Assembly: GCA_002307135.1 (NCBI GenBank)
Contig: DBTQ01000022.1
Span: forward strand, 1 to 64,000
DNA: 64,000 nucleotides
Direction: 5' to 3'
Source: Bacteroidetes bacterium UBA1312
GTDB taxonomy: Bacteria; Bacteroidota; Bacteroidia; Chitinophagales; Chitinophagaceae
Below, piece by piece: positions 6,985-15,833 of the stretch; the first letter of the stretch is position 1, and every line of letters starts with the position of its first letter. The notes below the pieces were generated by a model, which was not told where the DNA came from, made no database searches, and saw nothing but the letters and a program-made list of their open reading frames with translations. A program made the position numbers and the translations under genes.

Positions 6985-7515
6985 TTAATACACCGGCCTT
7001 ACTTTTTTATGGAGTCCTAAAAATATGGCAATGTTGGCCAATAGAGGATGGAGTATTTTCTGAAGTACTATAGGCACGCCAGAACGATAGTACTCTCCCT
7101 TAATTTGGCTAAGAATGTAGGAATGCTCTATTGTAGATATCCATTTGGATTGCTTTCTATGGGTCGCTGCTACGATCTCCTTAGCCAGCCATTCGGTATG
7201 TAAAGCGGGCTTAAGAATACTTTTAAAACGGACGGGTTTTTCATCGGCATTATAAAATGCATGTTCCATATTTTTGGGAATTTGAAAAGCCTGACCCGGT
7301 TTGATGATTAGTCGTCTATCAGGTAAAATGATACCCAATTTACCGTCTAACGCTTCCAACTCTATGGTTTGTAATGGATGAATATGTCTTATTTCTTCTC
7401 TGCTGCATTGGGGCAAAAGGGCTTCCATTTCGGTATAATCGCCTTGTGTTTCGATAGCCGTTTTGGTAAATACAGAATTGGCACCGATCGTATTGATTGT
7501 TCTAAGCTTGTTCAT
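6985..7515 (-). CDS. Cupin-domain protein
   Basis: A 176-residue protein with a single cupin barrel at about residues 40-105: EIRHIHPLQTIELEALDGKLGIIL is motif 1-like with two His and a Glu, and PGQAFQIPKNMEHAFYNADE is motif 2-like with His. A bound metal is plausible. The C-terminal 60 residues are helical and hydrophobic (QKILHPLLANIAIFLGLH). It is the last gene of the RND efflux operon, 24 bases after the TolC-like gene, so it may sense or modify a substrate of the pump; this is inference. Confidence 0.7.
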   Translation of the reverse strand: MNKLRTINTIGANSVFTKTAIETQGDYTEMEALLPQCSREEIRHIHPLQTIELEALDGKLGIILPDRRLIIKPGQAFQIPKNMEHAFYNADEKPVRFKSILKPALHTEWLAKEIVAATHRKQSKWISTIEHSYILSQIKGEYYRSGVPIVLQKILHPLLANIAIFLGLHKKVRPVY

Positions 7516-7539
7516 GTGTTTCTGTTTTAGTGGTTAATA

Positions 7540-8967
7540 TTATTTCCATCCTCCGCCAAGAGAGCGATATAAATCTACTGTAGCAATAAGCTGGTCGCGG
7601 CGGATAGCAGCTATATCCAATTCACTTTGCAATACATTACTTTGTGCTGTAATCACCTCCAAATAAGTGGCCATCCCACTTTCAAATAATAAACCGGCAT
7701 TTGCTGTGGCCTGTTTCAATATGTTAGTACGGCAAGCTGCAATTTCATGTTGCGCCGAAAGTTTTTCCAACTTTACCAATGCATCGGAAACCTCTCCAAC
7801 AGCGAACAAAACCGTTTGCCGAAATTGCAATACCGTCTTCTCCCGCTCCACTTTAGCAACTTCATATTGCGTGCGCAATTGCTTTTTATTTAATAATGGT
7901 TGTAATAAATTGCCTGCTACTTGTCCAAATAATGATGCAGGAATATTAAACCAATTAGTCGATTTAAAAGAATTGATACCGCCACTTGCCGTAATGCTTA
8001 GCGCAGGATACATGTTCGCTTTGGTAATACCCACTTTTGAATTGGCCATAGTCAATGCCAATTCGGATATTTTTACATCAGGTCTGCGGCTCAGCATAGC
8101 AGATGGAACACCCGTTGACAATTGATCAGATACAATTATTGTCTCCAGCTTTGTATTAGTTATTATATGCTCCGGAAGGCTTCCTGCTAGTAAGCTTAAA
8201 GCGTTTTCCTGTAAGGCAAGATTCTGTTCTAATTGAGGTATCAATTGTGCTGCCACAAGTTTTTGCGCTTGGGCTTGTTCTACCGCTAGTGACGTTACTT
8301 GACCGGCTTCGAACTGAAAATTAATCATTCGATAGGTACTGTCGTTCAAGGCCAAATTTCTTTTAGCAACAGCCAATTGTGTTTCGACCATTATAAGGTT
8401 ATAAAATCCACGGGCAACACTCGAAACAATATTTGTTTGTATTGCCTTTCGAGCTTCTGCCGTTTGCAAATAGGCTGCTAATGCACTTTTCTTTTGTTGG
8501 TGTATTTTACCCCAAATATCTGCTTCCCAAGACAATCCGACGGCCGCCGTAAAATCTTCGATATGCGTAGTATTCAAAAACTGTGTCGCACTAATTCCAT
8601 TAAGGCTATTGTCGGATGGTCTGTTGGAACCTGCACCCAGTTGCAACCTCAGGTCCGGCACATAATTCCACTTTACCTGACGATACAACAATGATGATGC
8701 CTCCATATTTTTCAATGCAATTTGCAGGTCAAAATTTTTGCGAATAGCGCTATCAATCAGCATCTGTAAGGATGTGTCGGAGAAAAAAGTATTCCAAGGT
8801 ATATCTGCGATGGTATTTGTATCGCCTGTACTACTGATACCATTTCTATAGCTTTGAGGTAAATCAGCTGTCGGTACCGCCACATTTTTAGCTACACTGC
8901 AAGCGCTAAGCATGGTAAACGAAAAAATGTAGGGAAGATATTTATTGATAAATGATTTCATGTTCAA
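7540..8967 (-). CDS. TolC/NodT-family outer-membrane efflux lipoprotein
   Basis: A 475-residue protein that would form the outer-membrane channel of the tripartite pump. It has a lipobox near residue 22 (TMLSACS), so it is lipid-anchored, and two OEP repeats. Visible features include DIPWNTFFSDTSLQMLIDSAIRKNFDLQIALKN near the start, GLSWEADIWGK and SRRPDVKISEL in the middle, and the second repeat ending in DLYRSLGGGW, the usual end of NodT proteins. The start is ATG at 8967, or a second ATG two codons later. It follows the RND gene by 33 bases in one operon. Confidence 0.9.
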   Translation of the reverse strand: MNMKSFINKYLPYIFSFTMLSACSVAKNVAVPTADLPQSYRNGISSTGDTNTIADIPWNTFFSDTSLQMLIDSAIRKNFDLQIALKNMEASSLLYRQVKWNYVPDLRLQLGAGSNRPSDNSLNGISATQFLNTTHIEDFTAAVGLSWEADIWGKIHQQKKSALAAYLQTAEARKAIQTNIVSSVARGFYNLIMVETQLAVAKRNLALNDSTYRMINFQFEAGQVTSLAVEQAQAQKLVAAQLIPQLEQNLALQENALSLLAGSLPEHIITNTKLETIIVSDQLSTGVPSAMLSRRPDVKISELALTMANSKVGITKANMYPALSITASGGINSFKSTNWFNIPASLFGQVAGNLLQPLLNKKQLRTQYEVAKVEREKTVLQFRQTVLFAVGEVSDALVKLEKLSAQHEIAACRTNILKQATANAGLLFESGMATYLEVITAQSNVLQSELDIAAIRRDQLIATVDLYRSLGGGWK

Positions 8968-9000
8968 TCGATTTTATTTTTTCTTTAGATTCATTAATAG

Positions 9001-12000
9001 TTAGTGTATGGGTGCTCCGGTTATTTTTTCCTGAAGAAATTGGAACACAATAAATAAAACAGGGATAATAAACAGGCCAAGAATAACACCACTGACCATA
9101 CCGCCAACAGCTCCTATACTGATAGAATGATTACCCAATGCAGATGGCCCATTGTCGCTCATCATCGGTATCAACCCGACAACAAATGCCAACGAAGTCA
9201 TAATGATTGGCCGTAATCTCAATCGGGCAGCTTCCAGTGCTGCGGCCAATAAGGTTTTACCAGACCTTCTTCTTTGTACCGCAAATTCTATAATTAGGAT
9301 TGCGTTTTTAGCCAATAATCCGATCAGCATTACTAATGCAACTTGCACATAAATATTGTTTTCAATTCCTTTCAAACCAATGGCTAGAAATACACCGAAA
9401 ATACCGGTAGGAATAGATAAGATTACTGCTATCGGTAAGATATAACTTTCGTATTGAGCCGCCAGCAAGAAATAAACAAATAATAAGCAAAGCGCAAAAA
9501 TGACTAGAGATTGGCCTCCGGAAGAAATCTCTTCTTTAGTCATACCACTAAATTCAAAACCATATCCGGAAGGTAAAGATGCGGCAGCAACCTCTTCAAC
9601 TGCCCTGATCGCATCTCCGGAACTATAACCCGGTTTAGCAATAGCATTTACACCAATAGAATTAAACAAATTATAACGAGAGGCAGTCTCAGGGCCATAT
9701 ACACGTCTTAACGAAACAAGGCTGCTAACCGGAACCATAGCACCGCTTCTGCTCTTTACAAAAATTCCGTTCATGGATTCGGGCGAAGCACGTTCATCTT
9801 TATCTGCTTGCACCATTACCCGATAATACTTACCGAATCGATTAAAATCAGAAGCCTGAGTACTACCAAAGTAGGTCTGCATCGTTTGCAAAATATCCTT
9901 CACATTCACGCCAAACTGTTCCGCTTTTTCGTCATCAATATCCATTTGCAATTGTGGATAATCAGCTTTAAAGGCAGTAAAGGCAACAGCTATTTCCTTT
10001 CGCTGCATCAATGCTCCTATGAAGTTATTTGCAACACCACTAAATTTATCCAACGGCCCACCAGTCTTATCTTGCAGCACAATATCAATACCGTCCACAT
10101 TACTAAATCCCGGCACTGTAGGGAAAGTGAATACAAAGAAATTTGCATCTTTAATCACGGACAATTTCTGTCTTACTAAATCCATAATGGCATTGATATC
10201 TTTCACATCACCCCTATCTTTAGCGGGCTTCAGGTTAATGAAAGCCACACCGGAAGATGGACTCGACGATTGGGTAAGCATATTAAAACCGGAGAGCCCC
10301 ATTAATGTTCTGTTTGCTTTTAGAGGTGTCAATATCGTTTCTACATCTTTCATGATTGCCGTTGTCCGCTCCAATGAAGCCCCAGCCGGCATTGACATGG
10401 AAATAGCGATGAACCCTTGATCTTCCGACGGGATAAAACCGGAAGGCGTTTTCTTAACCATAAATATGGTAGCTAGAATTACAATTGCAAGACCGCCCAT
10501 ACTCGCCCATTTGTAACGGATGAGGAAACGAAGACTACCAATGTATCTGCGGGTAATTTTATCAAATCCGGAATTGAAGCCTGCAAAAAAATTCTCTTTA
10601 AAAGTTCTTGTAACCATTTCATCGTTCTTGACAATTATATGCTCCTTCAGAAAAAGTGCTGCAAGTGCCGGGCTAAGCGTTAGTGCATTCACTGCTGAAA
10701 TAACAATCGCAATAGCCAATGTAAATGCAAACTGCCTATAGAAAACACCGGTCGATCCTTCCATAAATCCGACAGGTAGAAACACGGCAGACATCACCAA
10801 TGTAATAGAAATGATAGCGCCTGTTATTTCACTCATTGCCGAAACTGTAGCAGCCTTGGGTGGAAGGTGTTTATGTTCCATTTTAGCATGTACCGCTTCT
10901 ACCACCACAATAGCGTCATCTACCACAATGCCAATTGCCAACACCAATGCAAAAAGTGTCAGCAGGTTAATAGAAAACCCAAGCAACGACATAAAAAAGA
11001 ATGTGCCCAAAATAGCTACAGGCACAGCAATAGCCGGAATAAGCGTTGAACGAAAATCCTGAAGGAAAAGAAATACAACAATGAAGACCAGAATGAAAGC
11101 TTCTATTAATGTGTGCTTTACCTGGTCGATAGACTGATCCAACGTGTCTTTTGTATTATAAAGTTTCAGGTATTTAACGCCTTTCGGAAAATCCTTAGCT
11201 ACTTTTTGCATGAGCTTATCTACCGCAATTTGTATTTCATTAGAATTCGATCCTGTAAGTTGAAACATAGCGATATTGATACCGGGCTTACCATCAACAC
11301 GAGTGAAGTTGCCATAAGTGTATGCTCCCAATTCTATCCGCGCTACATCTTTAAGACGCAGCATAGAACCATCATTATTAGAACGGATAACAATATTTTC
11401 ATAGTCTAAAGGTTTGGTCAGTTTACCTTTATATTTGATCACATATTCAAAAGATTCGGAACTGCTTTCTCCAAACCTGCCGGGTGCCGCTTCCAGACTT
11501 TTATCTTGTATGGCCGCCATCACTTCTTTAGGGGTAAGCCCATACGCCGCCATCTGTGCGGGTTTTAGCCATACCCTCATAGAGTAATCTTTACTACCGC
11601 CAAAAATCATTGCTTGCCCTACACCCGAAATTCTTTTAATTTCCGGGATGATATTGATTTGCGCATAGTTGGCCAAAAATGTTTGGTCATACGTTTTAGC
11701 ATCATCGCTATACAAGTCAACAACCATTATCAAGCTGTTCTGTTGCTTAGCTGTAGAAATACCCGCCTGCACTACTTCAGCAGGTAATTGAGCCGTGGCT
11801 TGCGCTACACGATTTTGTACATTGACCGCTGCCTGATCCGGATTTGTTCCTAATTTAAAATAGACCGTGATAACAAGTGTTCCATCGTTGCTTGCGGTGG
11901 AGCTCATATAACTCATATTTTCTACTCCATTGATGGATTCTTCCAGTGAAGGCGCGACAGAACGCAATACTGTTTCGGCATTGGCACCCGGATATAAAGC

Positions 12001-12138
12001 AGTTACCTGAACTGCCGGAGGGGCGATGTCCGGAAACTTCTGCAAAGGCAATCTGGTCAACCCCAATATGCCCAGTATCACCAGTAAAATCGATATCACG
12101 GTAGCCAATACAGGTCTTTCAATAAATTTTTTAAACAT
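9001..12138 (-). CDS. RND multidrug efflux pump, inner-membrane transporter (HAE1/AcrB type)
   Basis: A 1045-residue proton-driven exporter of the AcrB/HAE1 family, full length for the family. The N-terminus MFKKFIERPVLATVISILLV is TM1; the periplasmic start PGANAETVLRSVAPSLEESINGVENM is typical. TM4 holds the paired acids in GIVVDDAIVVVEA that relay protons. The second half repeats the layout (PSGFIPSEDQGF, and LLAKNAILIIEFA near the end). It should work with the adaptor upstream and the TolC-like protein downstream. Expression is probably controlled by the TetR protein at 13560 through the operator before the adaptor gene. Confidence 0.95.
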   Translation of the reverse strand: MFKKFIERPVLATVISILLVILGILGLTRLPLQKFPDIAPPAVQVTALYPGANAETVLRSVAPSLEESINGVENMSYMSSTASNDGTLVITVYFKLGTNPDQAAVNVQNRVAQATAQLPAEVVQAGISTAKQQNSLIMVVDLYSDDAKTYDQTFLANYAQINIIPEIKRISGVGQAMIFGGSKDYSMRVWLKPAQMAAYGLTPKEVMAAIQDKSLEAAPGRFGESSSESFEYVIKYKGKLTKPLDYENIVIRSNNDGSMLRLKDVARIELGAYTYGNFTRVDGKPGINIAMFQLTGSNSNEIQIAVDKLMQKVAKDFPKGVKYLKLYNTKDTLDQSIDQVKHTLIEAFILVFIVVFLFLQDFRSTLIPAIAVPVAILGTFFFMSLLGFSINLLTLFALVLAIGIVVDDAIVVVEAVHAKMEHKHLPPKAATVSAMSEITGAIISITLVMSAVFLPVGFMEGSTGVFYRQFAFTLAIAIVISAVNALTLSPALAALFLKEHIIVKNDEMVTRTFKENFFAGFNSGFDKITRRYIGSLRFLIRYKWASMGGLAIVILATIFMVKKTPSGFIPSEDQGFIAISMSMPAGASLERTTAIMKDVETILTPLKANRTLMGLSGFNMLTQSSSPSSGVAFINLKPAKDRGDVKDINAIMDLVRQKLSVIKDANFFVFTFPTVPGFSNVDGIDIVLQDKTGGPLDKFSGVANNFIGALMQRKEIAVAFTAFKADYPQLQMDIDDEKAEQFGVNVKDILQTMQTYFGSTQASDFNRFGKYYRVMVQADKDERASPESMNGIFVKSRSGAMVPVSSLVSLRRVYGPETASRYNLFNSIGVNAIAKPGYSSGDAIRAVEEVAAASLPSGYGFEFSGMTKEEISSGGQSLVIFALCLLFVYFLLAAQYESYILPIAVILSIPTGIFGVFLAIGLKGIENNIYVQVALVMLIGLLAKNAILIIEFAVQRRRSGKTLLAAALEAARLRLRPIIMTSLAFVVGLIPMMSDNGPSALGNHSISIGAVGGMVSGVILGLFIIPVLFIVFQFLQEKITGAPIH

Positions 12139-12262
12139 CTTGTTTTTATTTGGAGGAAGTTAAAGTAGTATTAGGGGCAAGGCTACGCCAGTACAGTATA
12201 TTACCGCTTATAGGGTAAGCCTTACCCGCTTATAAAGAGCTGCATTTTATTGCAGCATAATT

Positions 12263-13393
12263 TTAATTGTTCATAGATAAAGATGCAGCTTGTTGTACAG
12301 GTTCGGGCTTTACTACAGTACCGTCCTGTAAACGATCCAATCCGCTGAACACGATACGATCCCCGGGTTTCACGCCTTCCGTAACCAAGTAACTGCTGCC
12401 ACTTTTACCACTAATAGTAATCGGTTGCTTATTCACTTTATTGCCTGCATTTACAGTAAATACAAATACCTTATCTTGTATTTCCATCGTTGCAGACTGT
12501 GGCACTAGCAACGCATTTTGATGTTGCTGAGTAAGCCTTACTTTCCCAGTATTTCCAGACCTGATCAATCCTTTACCATTTGCGAATACTGCACGAAATG
12601 TAATAGCACCGGTATTCTTGTCAAACTGACCATCGATCATATCAATTTTACCTGCAATCGGGTAAAGCGTATTGTCAGAAAGCAACAATGAAACCGGTGG
12701 AAGATTTTTCAACTTTTCTTCTAAGGTGTTACCCGGATATTGCATTTTAAAATGCACAAAGTCATTTTCGCTTAATGAAAAGTACGCATACACTTCATGC
12801 ACATCAGATAGATTAGTCAATGCTTCTGCATCAGTTCTAGAAATAAGTGCACCTTGTTTTTTAGGCAAGCGGCCGATATAACCACTTACCGGTGCAGTAA
12901 TTAACGTATAACCTAGATTAATCCGTGCTGTAGCAACTATCGCTTTAGCTTGTTCTGCATTGGCTTTAGCAACTTTGAATGTAGCTTGTGCAGCTTTTAA
13001 CTGAATATCCGAGATCACTTTATTTTGTACCAATGGTGTGAGCTTATCAATTTCGAGCTGTGCATTTAATATTGAGGCTTCTGCTGCGTGCAGGCTTGCA
13101 CTTGCACTATTGATCTGCTCCCGATAAGGGCGATCATTTATTTTAAATAGCGGCTGACCTGCTTTTACATAGGAGCCCTCATCTACAAATATTCTTTCTA
13201 AATAGCCTTCTACTTGCGGTCTAATTTCCACGTTTACTTTTCCTTGGATAGAGGCAGTATAGTCATTTTGTGTCGTCGCAGAGGCAGAGGATATAGTGAC
13301 AACAGAAGCCGAGGCAGGGGCTGACGGCACTTGTGTAGGTTTTGGAGAACAACTGTACAGTAGTATCAAAAAACTTAAAGGGGCAAATTTCAT
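12263..13393 (-). CDS. RND efflux periplasmic adaptor (membrane fusion protein)
   Basis: A 376-residue AcrA/HlyD-type lipoprotein. The signal ends in LILLYSCS (lipobox Cys15). The lipoyl half-motif VEIRPQVEGYLERIFVDEGSYVKAGQPLFKI is followed by an alpha-hairpin (about residues 90-165) and the second lipoyl half TLITAPVSGYIGRLPKKQGALI. The beta-barrel and membrane-proximal parts follow, ending in GLDRLQDGTVVKPEPV. It links the pump and the outer-membrane channel. First gene of the operon; an operator lies 17 bases before its ATG. There is a 124-base gap before the pump gene. Confidence 0.92.
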   Translation of the reverse strand: MKFAPLSFLILLYSCSPKPTQVPSAPASASVVTISSASATTQNDYTASIQGKVNVEIRPQVEGYLERIFVDEGSYVKAGQPLFKINDRPYREQINSASASLHAAEASILNAQLEIDKLTPLVQNKVISDIQLKAAQATFKVAKANAEQAKAIVATARINLGYTLITAPVSGYIGRLPKKQGALISRTDAEALTNLSDVHEVYAYFSLSENDFVHFKMQYPGNTLEEKLKNLPPVSLLLSDNTLYPIAGKIDMIDGQFDKNTGAITFRAVFANGKGLIRSGNTGKVRLTQQHQNALLVPQSATMEIQDKVFVFTVNAGNKVNKQPITISGKSGSSYLVTEGVKPGDRIVFSGLDRLQDGTVVKPEPVQQAASLSMNN

Positions 13394-13409
13394 AACAGTA
13401 ATAAATAGT

Positions 13410-13422
13410 TTAACGGTGTTAA
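13410..13422 (-). promoter_or_regulatory. TetR operator before the efflux operon
   Basis: TTAACGGTGTTAA is a perfect TTAAC-N3-GTTAA palindrome located 17 bases before the adaptor ATG. The same motif occurs before the tetR gene at 14188-14200, and the wider shared string is GTTTAACGGTGTTA. Presence at both promoters strongly suggests that the TetR protein binds here and represses both units. Confidence 0.7.
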
Positions 13423-13559
13423 TTTAAAGGACAAAAAATTGGTGCAAAATTGATTTTTTTCGAGTAGTAAAACAGGGACAATTATAATTTAAGCGGATAA
13501 TGCTTCGGCATATTCGAGTGTTATTGTATTCAACGCCGTTCAGCCAATGTATCAAAAAA

Positions 13560-14159
13560 TTAAGTGGAAAGTGTATGAATGATTCCTGTTAATGCGTTAG
13601 ATAAAACTTGTTGGTTAATTTCATCAGAAACACCCTGACGTACAATATTAATAGAGATCAGCCCATGAACCACTGACCAAAAGGTATAATACCATTTGCA
13701 AATCTCATCATCAGAAGGTTTCTTGGATTTCATTAATTCCCTGATCACATCACTAATCAACTCAGAAGGTTTTTTCATACTCGAAGGCGTTGATTTCATC
13801 ACACAACAACTCATTTCTACGCCCAACATCAACTGATAATATTCTTTTTCTTCAAAGGCAAAATTCCAATATGCCATCCACATGGCTTCCAGTTGTTTTC
13901 CCGGCAACCGATGCTTCGCTTTGGCCTTTTCCATTCTTTCTGAGAGATGTGCAAACCCTTTACAAGTAAGCTCTGATAGTATGGCATCCTTATTATCAAA
14001 ATACTCATAAATAATGGGAGCAGTATATTCAATCATATCCGCAATCTTACGCATACTCAATGCTTGCCAACCCTCGTTTTTACCGATTGCCAACGCAGCA
14101 TGAAGAATATTATTTCTCGTCTCTTCTTTCAGCCGCAGTATCCGATCTTTACTTGCCAT
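13560..14159 (-). CDS. TetR/AcrR-family repressor of the RND efflux operon
   Basis: A 199-residue regulator. The N-terminal DNA-binding domain is seen in RLKEETRNNILHAAL, then LSMRKIADMIEYTAP and IIYEYFDNKDAILSEL, the recognition helix and YxYFxxK signature. The C-terminal half resembles the WHG-type TetR_C domain: MLGVEMSC, and WYYTFWSVVHGLISI near the end. I take the ATG at 14157-14159; a GTG directly before it is also possible. An operator identical to that before the adaptor gene sits 30 bases upstream, so the protein most likely represses itself and the pump and is released by a toxic pump substrate. Confidence 0.88.
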   Translation of the reverse strand: MASKDRILRLKEETRNNILHAALAIGKNEGWQALSMRKIADMIEYTAPIIYEYFDNKDAILSELTCKGFAHLSERMEKAKAKHRLPGKQLEAMWMAYWNFAFEEKEYYQLMLGVEMSCCVMKSTPSSMKKPSELISDVIRELMKSKKPSDDEICKWYYTFWSVVHGLISINIVRQGVSDEINQQVLSNALTGIIHTLST

Positions 14160-14187
14160 CACTTTTATTTTACAATGCTATAAAAAT

Positions 14188-14209
14188 CTAACACCGTTAA
14201 ACAAAGGTA
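14188..14209 (-). promoter_or_regulatory. tetR promoter -7 box with abutting operator
   Basis: On the minus strand TACCTTTG (14202-14209) matches the -7 consensus TAnnTTTG exactly. Immediately downstream is TTAACGGTGTTAG (14188-14200), the second copy of the TTAAC-N3-GTTA palindrome, covering the expected transcription start. This arrangement fits autorepression. Confidence 0.65.
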
Positions 14210-14356
14210 ATAGCATTATGTTGATTCTGCCAAATTACAAGACATCATAATGCACATCATAATTCGATAGTACAATAATATTTTTCGATAGTGCATGTTC
14301 AAGCTGTTCAACAAATGCCGACTTTCTATAATTTTAATTCACTATAATCAAACAGC

Positions 14357-14390
14357 AAAAGCCCCCTGCATATAAGGCAAGGGGCTTTTT
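14357..14390 (-). terminator. Intrinsic terminator after the beta-helix lipoprotein gene
   Basis: Stem AAAAGCCCC (14357-14365) pairs with GGGGCTTTT (14381-14389), with T-runs at the plus-strand end and A-runs at the other, so it can act in both directions. It lies 27 bases past the stop of the leftward gene at 14417. Confidence 0.75.
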
Positions 14391-14416
14391 AATTGAAAAA
14401 ATTGATACGATAATGA

Positions 14417-15793
14417 TTAGTGTTGATTACCTGTTCCATCAGATTGGTAAGCACCCATATCTTTACCCGGAAGGGTAATTTCTGTTGCACCGTAGTTCAC
14501 ATCAACCGGAACCGATTTAACAGGAGCAAATCCAGTATAGCCTTTTCCAATACATGGAGATGAACTTTGAAGATGGAAGTCTGAACCATTTGCATGAGCA
14601 ATACCATTAACACCTACTGATGATGCGTTAGGCAATTTGAAGTTAACAAACATTGGATTATTTTGACCAACAAGCGTTGGAGCATTATAAACACCTCCTA
14701 ATAAATAACCAGTTGGCAAGAATGTACTTGGCGTAGGAACATCAGATGTTTGCGGAACCGTAATATATCCTTGTGGATAGAATTGGTTAACAATACTCAA
14801 TGAATCACCATATTGCCATGTATTACCATAATGCATTTTAGCAGTATCAGCAGCAGGGCTATTAACGATACGAATACCATATTTACAATTCACCATAAGG
14901 TTATTGTAAGCTGTACCGTAAGAACCTTCTTCATAATTGATACCGCCAGCACGACCAGTCTGAATTTGACGCCAGCCGCCATTGATGTAGGTATTGTTAT
15001 ACATATTAACATGCGTTTGATCGCCAACACCACCTTTGTTAGATGCTTTAGTACCATTGGTAGCAGTACCTACAAATACATTGTAAGCCATGTCTCCTAC
15101 AGAACCGCTCTTCGCATTGAATACGTCTCCGCCTTGGAATCCACATTTTTCTACGGTATTACGCATAATAGAAAATTTACCTGAAGAAAGACGGATTGCA
15201 TCATCTTTACAACCATAAAACCAGCTATCTTCCACAACAAGAACGCCATTAGGGTTTTGGAAAAGTATATGACGACTTGCATCAGCAGCCTTTACATTGG
15301 CAACAGTTGGGGTACCCCATGCACCACCGCAATACTCAAAATGCGTCCATTTAGCAACCAACAAAGTACAGCTTGTATCGCAGGCAATACCCAACCATTG
15401 ACCACCAAATGCCGGATCTGTATTAGGATCTAAATTAGCTCCGTCTGTTTTAGTAATACCAGCTACAGTGAACCAGTTTGGTGCAGCTTTTGTTCCTAAT
15501 GAAATCAATACGCCTTTTACTGTAATAGAATATAGTCCTGATACATTTACCCGAACACCACTTTGAAGCACCAAAGTATCACCTTTGTTTACAACTACAT
15601 CACAACCGATAGTGTATGTTTTTCCGGAAAGCATTGTGCCTTTAATCGCACCACATAGTGGACTTGCATCGCTTACAGGGCTACCTATCTGCAACGGTGG
15701 AGTGGAAATATTTGTGTTATCACTTTTTTTGCAAGAAGAAAAAAGTGCCAAACACGCACCAAATGCGAGTATCCCTTTGTTTAGTTTTTTCAT
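14417..15793 (-). CDS. Lipoprotein with right-handed parallel beta-helix
   Basis: A 458-residue protein with a clear lipobox (ALFSSC, Cys21), so it should be on the cell surface or in the periplasm. The body has repeated short strands and Asn/Gly turns (VLVVEDSWFYGCKDDAIRL, MRNTVEKCGFQGGDVF, MYNNTYINGG, AYNNLMVNCKYGIRI), the pattern of pectate-lyase-like beta-helices. The C-terminus has SPCIGKGYTGFAP and DMGAYQSDG, seen in choice-of-anchor or secreted beta-helix proteins. No catalytic site can be named. It follows the TonB-receptor gene by 40 bases, so it probably serves the same nutrient system as a surface binding partner. Confidence 0.75.
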   Translation of the reverse strand: MKKLNKGILAFGACLALFSSCKKSDNTNISTPPLQIGSPVSDASPLCGAIKGTMLSGKTYTIGCDVVVNKGDTLVLQSGVRVNVSGLYSITVKGVLISLGTKAAPNWFTVAGITKTDGANLDPNTDPAFGGQWLGIACDTSCTLLVAKWTHFEYCGGAWGTPTVANVKAADASRHILFQNPNGVLVVEDSWFYGCKDDAIRLSSGKFSIMRNTVEKCGFQGGDVFNAKSGSVGDMAYNVFVGTATNGTKASNKGGVGDQTHVNMYNNTYINGGWRQIQTGRAGGINYEEGSYGTAYNNLMVNCKYGIRIVNSPAADTAKMHYGNTWQYGDSLSIVNQFYPQGYITVPQTSDVPTPSTFLPTGYLLGGVYNAPTLVGQNNPMFVNFKLPNASSVGVNGIAHANGSDFHLQSSSPCIGKGYTGFAPVKSVPVDVNYGATEITLPGKDMGAYQSDGTGNQH

Positions 15794-15833
15794 TTTTATT
15801 TGTTTTGTTTTTGTTTTAAGTGTAAATGCTGAA

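Noticed and set aside
12213..12227. GGGTAAG-C-CTTACCC palindrome between the adaptor and pump genes
   Set aside because: Short, lies within an operon where termination is not expected, and no matching site was seen elsewhere; too weak to call.
13485..13535. Possible UUCG-loop hairpin between the adaptor gene and tetR
   Set aside because: Only four base pairs close the loop and the flanks do not pair.
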